From the NCBI GenBank assembly GCA_029263375.1, contig JAJCXP010000135.1, forward strand, positions 1 to 43,066: DNA of 43,066 nt, given 5' to 3'. Shown one piece after another: positions 1 to 7,898 of the stretch (the first letter of the stretch is position 1; every line of letters begins with the position of its first letter). Source of the stretch: Acidobacteriota bacterium (GTDB lineage: Bacteria > Acidobacteriota > Thermoanaerobaculia > Multivoradales > JAHEKO01). The notes under the pieces were generated by a model. It had not been told where the DNA came from, did no database searches, and was given only the letters and a program-made list of their open reading frames with translations. Position numbers and translations under genes: made by a program.

Positions 1-1980
1 CGGGACAGCATGCCGTTCATCCCGACCTCGAACACGATCGCCACCAAGCTGCCGGTCGAGCTGCGCTGGACGCCCGCCAACGTCGGCGTGGTGCCCGCCG
101 AGCTCATCGACGAGCAGAACAACCTGGTGCTGACCGACGCCCTCAACAACGTGAGCGGCGTCAACACCCAGAGCTTCTCGGGCGTGTTCGACTACTTCGT
201 CGTGCGCGGGTTTGATTCGCTGTCGAGCGGCCTGGTGCTCACGGACGGCGCGCCGGAGCCCGAGGCGACCTTCTACCAGATGTACAACGCCGAGCGGGTC
301 GAGGTGTTCAAGGGTCCGGCCGGCTTCCTCTACGGCAGCAACCCGCTCTCCGGCGCGGTCAACGTGGTGCGCAAGCAGCCGGTACCGGCCGACTTCGGCG
401 TCGCCGGCATCTCGGCCGGCAGCTTCGGTACGGTCGAGGGCACCTTCGACGTCAACCAGGCGTCGAGCTCGGGCGAGCTGAGCTTCCGGCTCAACGGGCT
501 CTATCGTGAGAGCGACGGCTATCGGGACCGCACCGAGAGCGAGGTGACGGCGATCAATCCCGCGCTCACCTGGAATCCCAACGACCGCAGCAGGCTCAAC
601 ATCAACCTCGAGCTGGCGACCTCGGACTACCTGCCTGACTCCGGCCTGCCGCTGCTGTTGCCGCGCGGCACAGTTCCGAACGTCGATCGCGAGCGCTCCT
701 ACGGCTCGCCTTTCGACTTCTCTGAACAGGACATCACCCGGTTCCAGATCGACTACGAGCTCGAGCTGTCCGACAACCGGAGCATCCGCAACAAGTTCTA
801 TTCGCGCTCTCTCGACTGGCGTAGCGACGGCACCATCCTGTTGGGCGCGTTCCCCTCGCAGTTCGGCACCCTGGTCGCACGTACGCTGACTCTGCTCGAC
901 GACCAGCAGGATTTTCTGGGCAACCAGTTCGAGTTCCTCTACGAGGGCTCGACCGGCAAGATCCGGCACAGCCTGCTGGCCGGCATCGAGGTGGCTCGCT
1001 ACAGCGACGAGTTCACGCTCGACGTGGCGGCGCTGCCGTTCATCGGCCTCGACAACCCGATCGAGACCGCTACCCGGCCGCTGTTCTTCATTCCCGGCCA
1101 GTCGGTGGTGGGCGACGCGCAGAGCGACATCATCGCGCCCTACTTCGTCGACCAGATCACCCTTTCCGAGAAGGTCCAGGTGATGCTCGGCCTGCGCTTC
1201 GACAACATCGACTTCGAGGATCCGGCCCGCAACCAGTCGCGCAGCGACAGCGAGCTGAGCCCACTGGTCGGCATCGCCTACTCGCCGTTCGAGGGCCTCT
1301 CGATCTACGCCAACGCGGCTCAGTCGTTCGCGCCGCCCTCGCCGCGCGCTTCCGGCATCAGCCAGCCAGAAGAGAGCCAACAGTTGGAGGTCGGCGTGCG
1401 CAAGGAGTTCCGCGACGGCCGAATCCGGACGACCCTGGCGGCATTCCAGCTCGATCGCGAGAATATTCCGATCGCCGACGATAACGGCTTCACCCAACAG
1501 ATCGGTGATCAGGAGAGTCAGGGCATCGAGCTCGAGGCCGCGTTCGACCTGCCGCGCGGCGTCAAGGGCACCTTCGTCTACGCCTACACGGACTCCGAGC
1601 TGACTCGCTTCTCCGAGTTCATCATCGTCTCGCAGGATCCCTTCATCGGCGTGGTCTTCGACCGCTCGGGCAACAGCTCGGCCTTCGCGCCCGAGCACCT
1701 CGGTAGGCTCTGGCTCAGCAAGCGTTTCGGCAACGGTCTCAATGTCGCTGGCGGCGTACGCTTCCTTGACGATCAGTTCATCGCCGAGGACAACGTCTCG
1801 ACCATCGACAGCCACGCTCTGGTCGACGCGGCGCTCTCCTACACCTTCGACAAGTGGCGCCTTCGTCTGCACCTCGAAAACCTCACCGACCAGGAGTACG
1901 AGACCCGCGGCTTCGGCTCCAGCTCGTTGATCCCGGGTAACCCGACCGCGGCCTATTTCGGTATCGAAAGGCGGTTCTAG
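1..1980 (+). CDS. TonB-dependent outer-membrane receptor, siderophore type (5' partial)
   Basis: The reading frame is open from base 1, so the signal peptide and the start of the plug lie outside the window; the ATG at 10 is internal. The first ~120 residues match the plug domain: a P-A-E-L-I-D stretch, DALNNVSGVN, then YFVVRGFDS and VEVFKGPAGFLYGSNPLSGAVNVV. The rest is a 22-strand-type beta-barrel ending in a C-terminal Phe (FGIERRF), the usual outer-membrane signal. Proteins of this family import ferric siderophores or other bulky ligands across the outer membrane using TonB energy. The ligand cannot be told from the sequence. The stop codon is 2 bp before the start of the halogenase-like gene, so the two are almost certainly co-transcribed. 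Confidence 0.93.
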   Translation, partial: RDSMPFIPTSNTIATKLPVELRWTPANVGVVPAELIDEQNNLVLTDALNNVSGVNTQSFSGVFDYFVVRGFDSLSSGLVLTDGAPEPEATFYQMYNAERVEVFKGPAGFLYGSNPLSGAVNVVRKQPVPADFGVAGISAGSFGTVEGTFDVNQASSSGELSFRLNGLYRESDGYRDRTESEVTAINPALTWNPNDRSRLNINLELATSDYLPDSGLPLLLPRGTVPNVDRERSYGSPFDFSEQDITRFQIDYELELSDNRSIRNKFYSRSLDWRSDGTILLGAFPSQFGTLVARTLTLLDDQQDFLGNQFEFLYEGSTGKIRHSLLAGIEVARYSDEFTLDVAALPFIGLDNPIETATRPLFFIPGQSVVGDAQSDIIAPYFVDQITLSEKVQVMLGLRFDNIDFEDPARNQSRSDSELSPLVGIAYSPFEGLSIYANAAQSFAPPSPRASGISQPEESQQLEVGVRKEFRDGRIRTTLAAFQLDRENIPIADDNGFTQQIGDQESQGIELEAAFDLPRGVKGTFVYAYTDSELTRFSEFIIVSQDPFIGVVFDRSGNSSAFAPEHLGRLWLSKRFGNGLNVAGGVRFLDDQFIAEDNVSTIDSHALVDAALSYTFDKWRLRLHLENLTDQEYETRGFGSSSLIPGNPTAAYFGIERRF

Positions 1981-1982
1981 GG

Positions 1983-3239
1983 TTGAACGGTGACGGCTTC
2001 GACGTGATCGTCGCTGGCGGCGGGCCAGCTGGCTCTGCCGCCGCGACACTGCTGGCGCAGCACGGGCATTCGGTGCTCCTGTGCGAGCGCTCGGCCGAAC
2101 CCGAGGAGAAGGTGGGCGAATCCCTGATGCCGGCCACCTACTGGACGCTCGAGCGCCTCGGGATGCTCGACAAGATGCGCGCGAGCCACTTCGTCGAGAA
2201 GGGCAGCGTCCAGTTCTTCACCCCCGACGGGCGCGCGACCGATCCGTTCTACTTCAAGGAGGTCGACCCGCACGAGAGCTCGCACACCTGGCAGGTGCTG
2301 CGCTCCGAGTTCGATCAGATGCTGCTCGACAACGCCACTGAGCACGGCGTCGACGTGCGGCGCGGCGCCAGCTTGCGCGAGGTCATCTTCGACGGTGACC
2401 GGGCAGTCGGCGCACGCATCTCCGAGAACGGCAGCGAAGTCGACATCCCCTGCCGGGTGCTGGTGGACGCCACCGGCCAGAGCCACTTCCTGGCCACCAA
2501 GCGCAATCTGCGCAAGATCGAGCGGCACCTCCGGCACGTCTCCTACTTCACCCGCTACCAGGGCGCCGAGCGCGGTACCGGCATCGACGAAGGCGCCACC
2601 GTGATCTTCCACACCGAGAGCGGCGACAGCTGGTTCTGGTACATCCCGCTCCCCGACGATCAGATGAGCGTCGGCGTGGTCGGCCCGGTGGGCTCGCTGG
2701 TCAAGGGCCGCGCCGGCAACCCGGAGCAGGTCTTCGACGAGGAGCTCGCGCACTGCAAGCCGCTGGTAGCCAAGCTGGCCGGCGCCGAGCGGATCAAGCC
2801 GATCCGGGCGACGCGAGACTTTTCCTACCACTCGACCCAGGGTGCCGGCGACGGCTGGGTACTGATCGGTGACGCCTTCGGATTCATCGATCCGATCTAC
2901 TCGACCGGCGTCTTCCTGGCCTTGAAGTCGGGCGAGCTCGCCGCTGACGCCATCCACGCCGGGCTCGAGGCCGGCGACGTCTCGCACGAGCGTCTGTCGA
3001 CGTTCGAGTCGGAGTTCCGCGGCGGCGTCGAGGCGATGCGCAAGCTGGTGTACGCGTTCTACGATCGCGACTTCCACTTCGCCAGCTTCCTGAAAGAGCA
3101 CCCGCAGTGCCGGAGCCAGTTGATCGACCTGCTGATGGGCAACGTGTTCCGCAAGCCGGTCGACGAGTTGCTGCAGGCGCTCGACGAGGCGGTCGAGCTG
3201 CCGCCGAGCATCGTTGCGGCGACCGGCGAGACCGGTTAG
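1983..3239 (+). CDS. FAD-dependent oxidoreductase of the flavin-dependent halogenase superfamily
   Basis: A 418-residue protein starting at TTG 1983, the only in-frame start after the upstream stop. It has a Rossmann FAD site (GGGPAG, residues 12-17) and the VGESLMP segment (44-50). It carries the WxWxIP motif typical of flavin halogenases as WFWYIP (217-222), and FIDPIYSTG (301-309), which fits the FxxPxxSxG motif of that group. Lys73 in FVEKGSVQF lies about where the catalytic lysine of phenol/pyrrole-type halogenases sits. Related geranylgeranyl-reductase-like oxidoreductases share the fold and part of these motifs, so halogenation is a hypothesis, not a certainty. Tight coupling to a TonB receptor recalls receptor-halogenase pairs known from Xanthomonas-type bacteria. 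Its 3' end overlaps the convergent membrane gene by 4 bp. Confidence 0.8.
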   Translation: MNGDGFDVIVAGGGPAGSAAATLLAQHGHSVLLCERSAEPEEKVGESLMPATYWTLERLGMLDKMRASHFVEKGSVQFFTPDGRATDPFYFKEVDPHESSHTWQVLRSEFDQMLLDNATEHGVDVRRGASLREVIFDGDRAVGARISENGSEVDIPCRVLVDATGQSHFLATKRNLRKIERHLRHVSYFTRYQGAERGTGIDEGATVIFHTESGDSWFWYIPLPDDQMSVGVVGPVGSLVKGRAGNPEQVFDEELAHCKPLVAKLAGAERIKPIRATRDFSYHSTQGAGDGWVLIGDAFGFIDPIYSTGVFLALKSGELAADAIHAGLEAGDVSHERLSTFESEFRGGVEAMRKLVYAFYDRDFHFASFLKEHPQCRSQLIDLLMGNVFRKPVDELLQALDEAVELPPSIVAATGETG

Positions 3240-4033
3240 TCGGAGGTGTTGGCGACCGGCGCTTCGCGGTCGCCGGCGCTCTCGGTTGCCGATCTCCGGT
3301 GGGCGAAGACGGCCATCGCGACCGCTGTCGGCTCGAGCACCATCGGCAGGTTGAACAGTCCGCTGTAGTCGGGCCAGGGGTCGAGCCCCAGCGACACGAG
3401 TGTGTAGGGCAGCCAGCCGACGACGATTGCCGCGGCCACTCGGGTCAGTCCGCGGGCGTGCCGCTCCACCCGCGACGCTCGCTTCCAGCGCGCGATCCAC
3501 ACCCCGGCGCCGACCAGGCTCGAGAGCGTCGCCGCGAGAGCCAGGATCGGAAAGGCCTCGAACAGGGACCGGTTCCCGGAGATCGTGAGCTGGACCAGAA
3601 ACAGCACCCCGCCGACGACCGACGGCAGGTAGACGAGAGTCAGAGTCAGACGACGGCGGGCCGGCGACCGCGGTCTGTCAAAGGCGACGGCAACGTGTAG
3701 GAAGAGCGCCTGCGCGAGAATGCTGGTTATGACGAGATAGAGCGCCAGCTGGACACTCTGCACCCTCTCCGGGCCGAATCCGACCGGTCCGCCCCAGTGC
3801 ATTCCCATCGCGACTCCGTACCAGCCGAACAGCATGGCCAGCCGCCCCGGAACGCGCAGTGCCGTGAGGACGCCGCAGACGAGGAACCAGAGGCCCATCA
3901 GCGCCATCGCGTGACGGATCGCCGCGGGGTCGGTCTGGGCCGGATGGGGATGCCAGAGCGCCACGAGGCGCCAGGCGACGACCAGGAGAGCCCCCAGCCA
4001 GAGGAACGCGCGAGCGAGCCATTTCTCCATCAA
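3236..4033 (-). CDS. Polytopic membrane protein of unknown function
   Basis: A 265-residue protein with about seven or eight hydrophobic segments (near residues 8-27, 42-60, 64-80, 93-115, 130-150, 160-182, 195-215 and 225-245) and a short charged C-terminal tail. It resembles the 7TM-type input regions found at the front of some sensor kinases, but no kinase, cyclase or other output domain follows. I do not recognise a named family. It starts with ATG ATG at 4033 and is divergent from the winged-helix gene at 4171, with 137 bp between them. Its stop overlaps the stop of the upstream convergent oxidoreductase. Confidence 0.75.
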   Translation of the reverse strand: MMEKWLARAFLWLGALLVVAWRLVALWHPHPAQTDPAAIRHAMALMGLWFLVCGVLTALRVPGRLAMLFGWYGVAMGMHWGGPVGFGPERVQSVQLALYLVITSILAQALFLHVAVAFDRPRSPARRRLTLTLVYLPSVVGGVLFLVQLTISGNRSLFEAFPILALAATLSSLVGAGVWIARWKRASRVERHARGLTRVAAAIVVGWLPYTLVSLGLDPWPDYSGLFNLPMVLEPTAVAMAVFAHRRSATESAGDREAPVANTSD

Positions 4034-4158
4034 GACGCTTCACAGTACGGCATGGCGCGGCGCAGGATGCATTCCGGAGCCTGATGTTTCTCTGACTTCG
4101 GGCCTCACACGGGTCCGGACGGCGGCCTCGGATGTAGAACAAAGCCCCGCTCAGAGCG

Positions 4159-4164
4159 TACGAT
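4159..4164 (+). promoter_or_regulatory. Possible -10 hexamer of a leaderless promoter
   Basis: TACGAT lies 6 bp before the ATG at 4171 and no Shine-Dalgarno sequence is visible. If it is a true -10 box, transcription would begin at or next to the start codon. This rests only on hexamer resemblance and position. Confidence 0.3.
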
Positions 4165-4170
4165 TCCCAG

Positions 4171-4605
4171 ATGACCATTCACCGGTTCGACGACTTCGAG
4201 TTCGACTCCGACGCGGACGAGCTGACGCGCCTCGGTCGCCCGGTGCGCCTCCGCCCCCAGGCGTCCCGAGCCCTGAAGCTGCTGCTCGAACGCTCGAACC
4301 GGCTGGTCAGCCGCGAGCAGCTGAAGAGTGCGATCTGGGGCTCCACCGTCGTCGAGTGGGAGACCGGGATCCATCAGGTGATCCGGCAGCTGCGGCGAGC
4401 GCTCGACGACGACCCGCGCGCTCCGAGGTTCATCGAAACGGTACCGACCCGCGGCTACCGGTTCCGACCACCCCCCGAGGCCGCCGTGCCCGCGGCACCG
4501 GCGGCCACCGCGAGATCCCGCTACCGAGACGTCGTATTCTTCGTCCTCGGATTCCTTGGTCTGCCGGCACTGATCCTGCTCGCCTGCTCCTTCCTCGCGG
4601 CCTAG
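4171..4605 (+). CDS. Membrane-tethered winged-helix transcriptional regulator without a sensor domain
   Basis: A 144-residue protein. Residues ~5-100 form an OmpR/PhoB-type winged helix: FDDFEFDSDADELTR, LVSREQLKSAIWG, HQVIRQLRRALDDDP, then FIETVPTRGYRF, the usual end of the CadC/ToxR-type domain. Residues ~115-142 form a single hydrophobic helix (VVFFVLGFLGLPALILLACSF), and the protein ends at its outer edge. Relatives such as CadC, or the gene at 19003, carry a large domain after the helix; this one has none. The divergent polytopic protein at 3236-4033 is a natural candidate partner, but that is inference. Confidence 0.88.
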   Translation: MTIHRFDDFEFDSDADELTRLGRPVRLRPQASRALKLLLERSNRLVSREQLKSAIWGSTVVEWETGIHQVIRQLRRALDDDPRAPRFIETVPTRGYRFRPPPEAAVPAAPAATARSRYRDVVFFVLGFLGLPALILLACSFLAA

Positions 4606-4678
4606 GCGGGCCAACTGCGGGGCAGGTACTACAATCTGGCCCGATGCGTAACGCGAACCAGGAATGGAGCTGTAGGCC

Positions 4679-4909
4679 ATGACCCCTCGTCGCTTGCTGT
4701 ACGGCGCCCTGTTCGTGCTCTTCCTGCTGCACAACGACCTCTGGCTCTGGAACGACACGCGACTGGTGCTCGGCCTGCCGGTCGGTCTCGCGTACCACGT
4801 CGGGTACTGCATCGTGACGGCGATACTGCTCGCGGCACTGGTCAAGTGGGCGTGGCCGGACTTCGAACCTACCGGCGCCCCCACGGATCCCGGCGGGAAG
4901 TCTCGTTGA
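4679..4909 (+). CDS. DUF3311 small membrane protein
   Basis: A 76-residue protein with two hydrophobic helices and the signature stretches LLHNDLWLW and VLGLPVGLAYHVGYC, which I recognise as DUF3311. Members commonly sit directly before a sodium:solute symporter, as here, and are thought to be accessory subunits of the transporter. A GGAG stretch (aatggagctg) about 10 bp before ATG 4679 can serve as ribosome-binding site. TACAAT at 4630-4635 is a possible -10 box. The stop codon overlaps the likely TTG start of the symporter (TTGA), indicating translational coupling. Confidence 0.88.
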   Translation: MTPRRLLYGALFVLFLLHNDLWLWNDTRLVLGLPVGLAYHVGYCIVTAILLAALVKWAWPDFEPTGAPTDPGGKSR

Positions 4910-6357
4910 CCGTCGTCACGGTCATCGTCGCCTATCTCTTGCTGGTTTTGGCGATCGGCGTCTTCAGCCATCGACTCTTTCGCGGCTCCGGCGAGGACTA
5001 CTTTCTCGCCACCCGCACGATCGGGCCGTTCATCCTGCTGATGACGCTTTTCGGCACCAACATGACGGCGTTCTCGTTGCTCGGCGCGTCGGGCGAGGCC
5101 TACCATCGCGGCATCGGCGTCTTCGCGCTCATGGCGTCGTCGACCGCGATCATCTCGCCGGTATTCATCTATCTGCTCGGGCCGCGCGTCTGGGCGCTCG
5201 GCAAGCGCTTCGGCTACGTGACGCAGATCGAGTACTTCCGCGATCGCTGGGGCTCGAACGCGCTCGGCAGCCTGCTCTTTCTCGTGCTGATCGGCCTGCT
5301 GGTCCCCTATCTCCTGATCGGCGTCAAGGGGGGCGGCATCACCCTCGACCAGATCAGCGGCGGCCTGGTCCCGGAATGGGTCGGCAGCCTGGCGATGTGC
5401 GTGGTCGTCCTGACCTACGTGACGTTGGGGGGCATGCGCGGCACGGCCTGGGCGAATACGTTCCAGACGCTGGTCTTCATGGTTCTCGGTGGACTCACCT
5501 TCTTCGTCATCCTGCGCGAATCGGGCGGTCTCGCCGGCGCGATGGAGAGCGTCGCCCAGGCTCGTCCGGAACTGCTCGCCCGCGGCGACCTGATCTCGCC
5601 GGTCAAGCTCCTGAGCTACACCGCGATCCCAATGTCGATCGGCATGTTCCCGCACATCTTCATGCACTGGCTGACCGCGAAACGAGCCGACTCGTTCAAG
5701 CTGGCGATCGTGGCCTATCCGATCTGCCTGGTTATCGTGTGGGTGCCGAGCGTTCTGCTCGGTGTCATCGGCGCCGCGCAGCTCTCGGGCCTCCAGGGGC
5801 CCGCGGCGAACACGATCCTGGTGCAGCTGATCGGCATCCACGCTCCCGAGCTGCTGGCGGGCCTGCTCGCAGCCGGCGTGTTCGCGGCCGTGATGTCGTC
5901 GCTCGACTCCCAGGTGCTGGCGGTGTCGACCATGTTCACGCGCGACGTCGTCGGGCACTACAGCTCCGGCGGCATCAGCGACAAGCGGCAGGTGCTGCTC
6001 GGACGGCTGTTCGTGGTCGGTGTCCTGGCGGTCACGTTCGCGGTGTCGATGGCAGCCAACCGCAGCATCTTCGCCCTCGGGGTCTGGTCGTTCAGCGGCT
6101 TCGCGGCGCTCACCCCGCTGCCGTTCGCGGCGATCTTCTGGAAGCGATCGACCGCCGTCGGCGCCTTTGCGTCGGTCATCACCGTCGCCGTCTTGTGGAC
6201 CTGGTTCTTCATCCAGGGAACCGGCCAGCCCGGTTACACGGTCGCCGGCCTGATGCCCGTAGTGCCGCTCCTGGGAGCTTCGATCCTGGCGATGGTCGTC
6301 GGCTCTCTCGCGAGCCGGCCGCCGGCACCCGAGCACCTGGGACGCTTCTTCTCCTAG
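4906..6357 (+). CDS. Sodium:solute symporter (SSS family)
   Basis: About 484 residues with 12-13 hydrophobic segments. The N-terminus (VIVAYLLLVLAIGVFSHRLFRGSGEDYFLATRTIG) and the segment TLFGTNMTAFSLLGASGEAYHRG are typical of the SSS family, which takes up organic acids, sugars, amino acids or similar solutes with sodium. The substrate is not evident. I place the start at TTG 4906, which overlaps the DUF3311 stop by 4 bp and follows a purine-rich GGCGGGAAG. The frame stays open upstream to 4846, but that would add ~20 polar residues lying inside DUF3311. The gene converges on 6379-7698 with only ~20 bp between. Confidence 0.9.
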   Translation: MTVVTVIVAYLLLVLAIGVFSHRLFRGSGEDYFLATRTIGPFILLMTLFGTNMTAFSLLGASGEAYHRGIGVFALMASSTAIISPVFIYLLGPRVWALGKRFGYVTQIEYFRDRWGSNALGSLLFLVLIGLLVPYLLIGVKGGGITLDQISGGLVPEWVGSLAMCVVVLTYVTLGGMRGTAWANTFQTLVFMVLGGLTFFVILRESGGLAGAMESVAQARPELLARGDLISPVKLLSYTAIPMSIGMFPHIFMHWLTAKRADSFKLAIVAYPICLVIVWVPSVLLGVIGAAQLSGLQGPAANTILVQLIGIHAPELLAGLLAAGVFAAVMSSLDSQVLAVSTMFTRDVVGHYSSGGISDKRQVLLGRLFVVGVLAVTFAVSMAANRSIFALGVWSFSGFAALTPLPFAAIFWKRSTAVGAFASVITVAVLWTWFFIQGTGQPGYTVAGLMPVVPLLGASILAMVVGSLASRPPAPEHLGRFFS

Positions 6358-6378
6358 GAGCCACCTCGTCGCCGGGAG

Positions 6379-7698
6379 CTAGCGTCCGCTGGTGGGGGCT
6401 TGCCCTTCGGCGGCCGTACGCAGGGTCGGGGACTCCAGCCGATTCAGCCGCTCTTCGAGCGCTGCCAACCGGCGCCGAAGGTCCGCAATCTCCCGGCCCT
6501 TTGCGTCCCCGCCGGTGTCGCTGGCTAGGGCCACGCCCCCGCGAGCTCCCTCTTCGCCACCGAACCAGCCCCTGTGGACGAGCATCGTGATGCTACCGGT
6601 GCCGCTCGACAGCGCTTCGAGCGCGGTGCCGACGATCGGCCCAGCGGCCGTCGCCTTCATTGCCACGCCGGGATCTGGACTGGCGGTCAGCAGGTCGCCA
6701 GGGCTGATGACGCCGAACGATGCGTCGGCCTTCACCTCGGTCCGCCCCGCCATGGCGACCGCCGCGAAGCGCTCGGAGAAGAAGAGATCGATGGTCGCAT
6801 CGAAGAGCCTCGCCTCGTGCCGCTCGCGTGCGGCCGCATGGGACTCCGTGAGCTGCTCAGGCGAGGGCTCTATTCGCGGCCTCTCCGGTCGAAGCTCGGA
6901 CGCGGCGCGAGGATGTGTCTCGAGGGAAAAGGGAGACTCCAGGCGCCCGGCCTCGGCCAGCAGGCTCGGGTGGTCCGCGTAGGCTCGCAGCTCGAGCGCC
7001 GGACGCGAGCGCTCGAACTCGGCCGCGATCTCTTCTCCCCAGGTACGCCTGAGCGCGTCCCGCGAAAAGGCCCCACCCCCAAGGACGATCGCCGGGCGAC
7101 CGCTCGCCACGCCAATCACTCCCCGTTCGTAGGCATCGCGGGTCCGCCTCACCGCGCCAGGCTGGCTCGGATCGATCGCCACCAGCTCTCCGGGCTCGAT
7201 GGGCTCAGCCTCCCAGAAGCTCTCCGCGAGCCCGAACATCGCATTCTGTGTCAACTGCCCTCCGATCGAGAGGTCGCCCTGGTCGGTGGCCGAGAGCACC
7301 ATCAGCCGGTCCTCGTTGTCGGGGCTCGACACATGCCAGATATGGCTGGCAAAGAGGCCATTGCCACCGAGGTCGGTCACGTAGCGCTGGGTTAGGTCGG
7401 TGCTCACAAAGACGGACTGCCCGGAGAGGGTGCCGATCTGTACCGGATCGCCGGAGACAGGAGGGTCGAGAGCAAGAAGGGTGGCCGGAAAGATGAACCA
7501 CTGCGCCAGGTTGTGAATGAAAAACCCGACGTCAACTCCGTCCTCCCTGATGTGGATGCCGCCCTGCTGCCCCTGGAAGGGAGCCAGTACAACAGAGTTG
7601 CCGCTCTGTGTCACGACGAGCTCCTGTCCCGAAGCGATACCGGCCAGTCCAAGACCGGCGAGAAGCGCGATGGCGATTTCAGAACTTCTGAGATGCAT
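6379..7698 (-). CDS. Secreted protein with tail-fibre-like repeat domain and C-terminal coiled coil
   Basis: About 439 residues. The start at ATG 7698 is supported by AGGGGAGGG just upstream and a clear signal peptide (SSEIAIALLAGLGLAGIASGQE); the open frame extends to 7920, but the extension looks non-coding. The middle part has PGELVAIDPSQPGAVRRT, GVIGVASGRPAIVLG, then VAMAGRTEVKADASFGVISPG and GDLLTASPDPGVAMKA. This pattern resembles C-terminal chaperone/fibre-type domains of phage-tail-like and surface proteins in which a trimer forms. The C-terminus REIADLRRRLAALEERLNRLE is a heptad-like coiled coil that could trimerise. The function is unknown. It is divergent from the OmpA-family gene across a 200-bp region with tandem repeats. 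Confidence 0.75.
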   Translation of the reverse strand: MHLRSSEIAIALLAGLGLAGIASGQELVVTQSGNSVVLAPFQGQQGGIHIREDGVDVGFFIHNLAQWFIFPATLLALDPPVSGDPVQIGTLSGQSVFVSTDLTQRYVTDLGGNGLFASHIWHVSSPDNEDRLMVLSATDQGDLSIGGQLTQNAMFGLAESFWEAEPIEPGELVAIDPSQPGAVRRTRDAYERGVIGVASGRPAIVLGGGAFSRDALRRTWGEEIAAEFERSRPALELRAYADHPSLLAEAGRLESPFSLETHPRAASELRPERPRIEPSPEQLTESHAAARERHEARLFDATIDLFFSERFAAVAMAGRTEVKADASFGVISPGDLLTASPDPGVAMKATAAGPIVGTALEALSSGTGSITMLVHRGWFGGEEGARGGVALASDTGGDAKGREIADLRRRLAALEERLNRLESPTLRTAAEGQAPTSGR

Positions 7699-7779
7699 GA
7701 TGCCCTCCCCTAGCTGCGCGGCGGACCGCTTTCGATGTTTCGGCAAGTATGCAACAGGCCGCCCCCTGAACATTCGTGT

Positions 7780-7812
7780 GGCACCACTCCGGGGGGATCG
7801 GCACCACTTCGG
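7780..7812. promoter_or_regulatory. Tandem direct repeats in a divergent intergenic region (possible operator)
   Basis: GGCACCACTCCGG (7780-7792) is repeated as GGCACCACTTCGG (7800-7812), 12 of 13 bases identical and exactly 20 bp apart, near two helical turns. TGGCACC recurs at about 7856, and TTCGTGT occurs at 7773-7779 and 7816-7822. The site lies between the divergent starts at 7698 and 7899. This is what a cooperative regulator site looks like, but no regulator can be named. Confidence 0.35.
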
Positions 7813-7884
7813 ACGTTCGTGTCGTATCTCTCGTGAGGCGGGCTGACCTTCGAGTGGCACCTTTCTGAGGGCACATTCGTCGGC

Positions 7885-7890
7885 TAAGAT
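7885..7890 (+). promoter_or_regulatory. Possible -10 hexamer of a leaderless promoter
   Basis: TAAGAT ends 8 bp before ATG 7899. The GGAG between them touches the start codon and is too close to act as a normal ribosome-binding site, so a very short or absent leader is plausible. Confidence 0.35.
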
Positions 7891-7898
7891 TGTCGGAG

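Noticed and set aside
4105-6336. A 743-codon open frame on the minus strand opposite the symporter
   Set aside because: Its translation is rich in Arg, Asp and His with no domain, while the plus strand carries a clear transporter. Long antisense frames are expected at this GC content.
7856-7875. TGGCAC as a possible sigma-54 promoter
   Set aside because: The -12 element TTGC is missing at the required distance in each TGGCAC copy.
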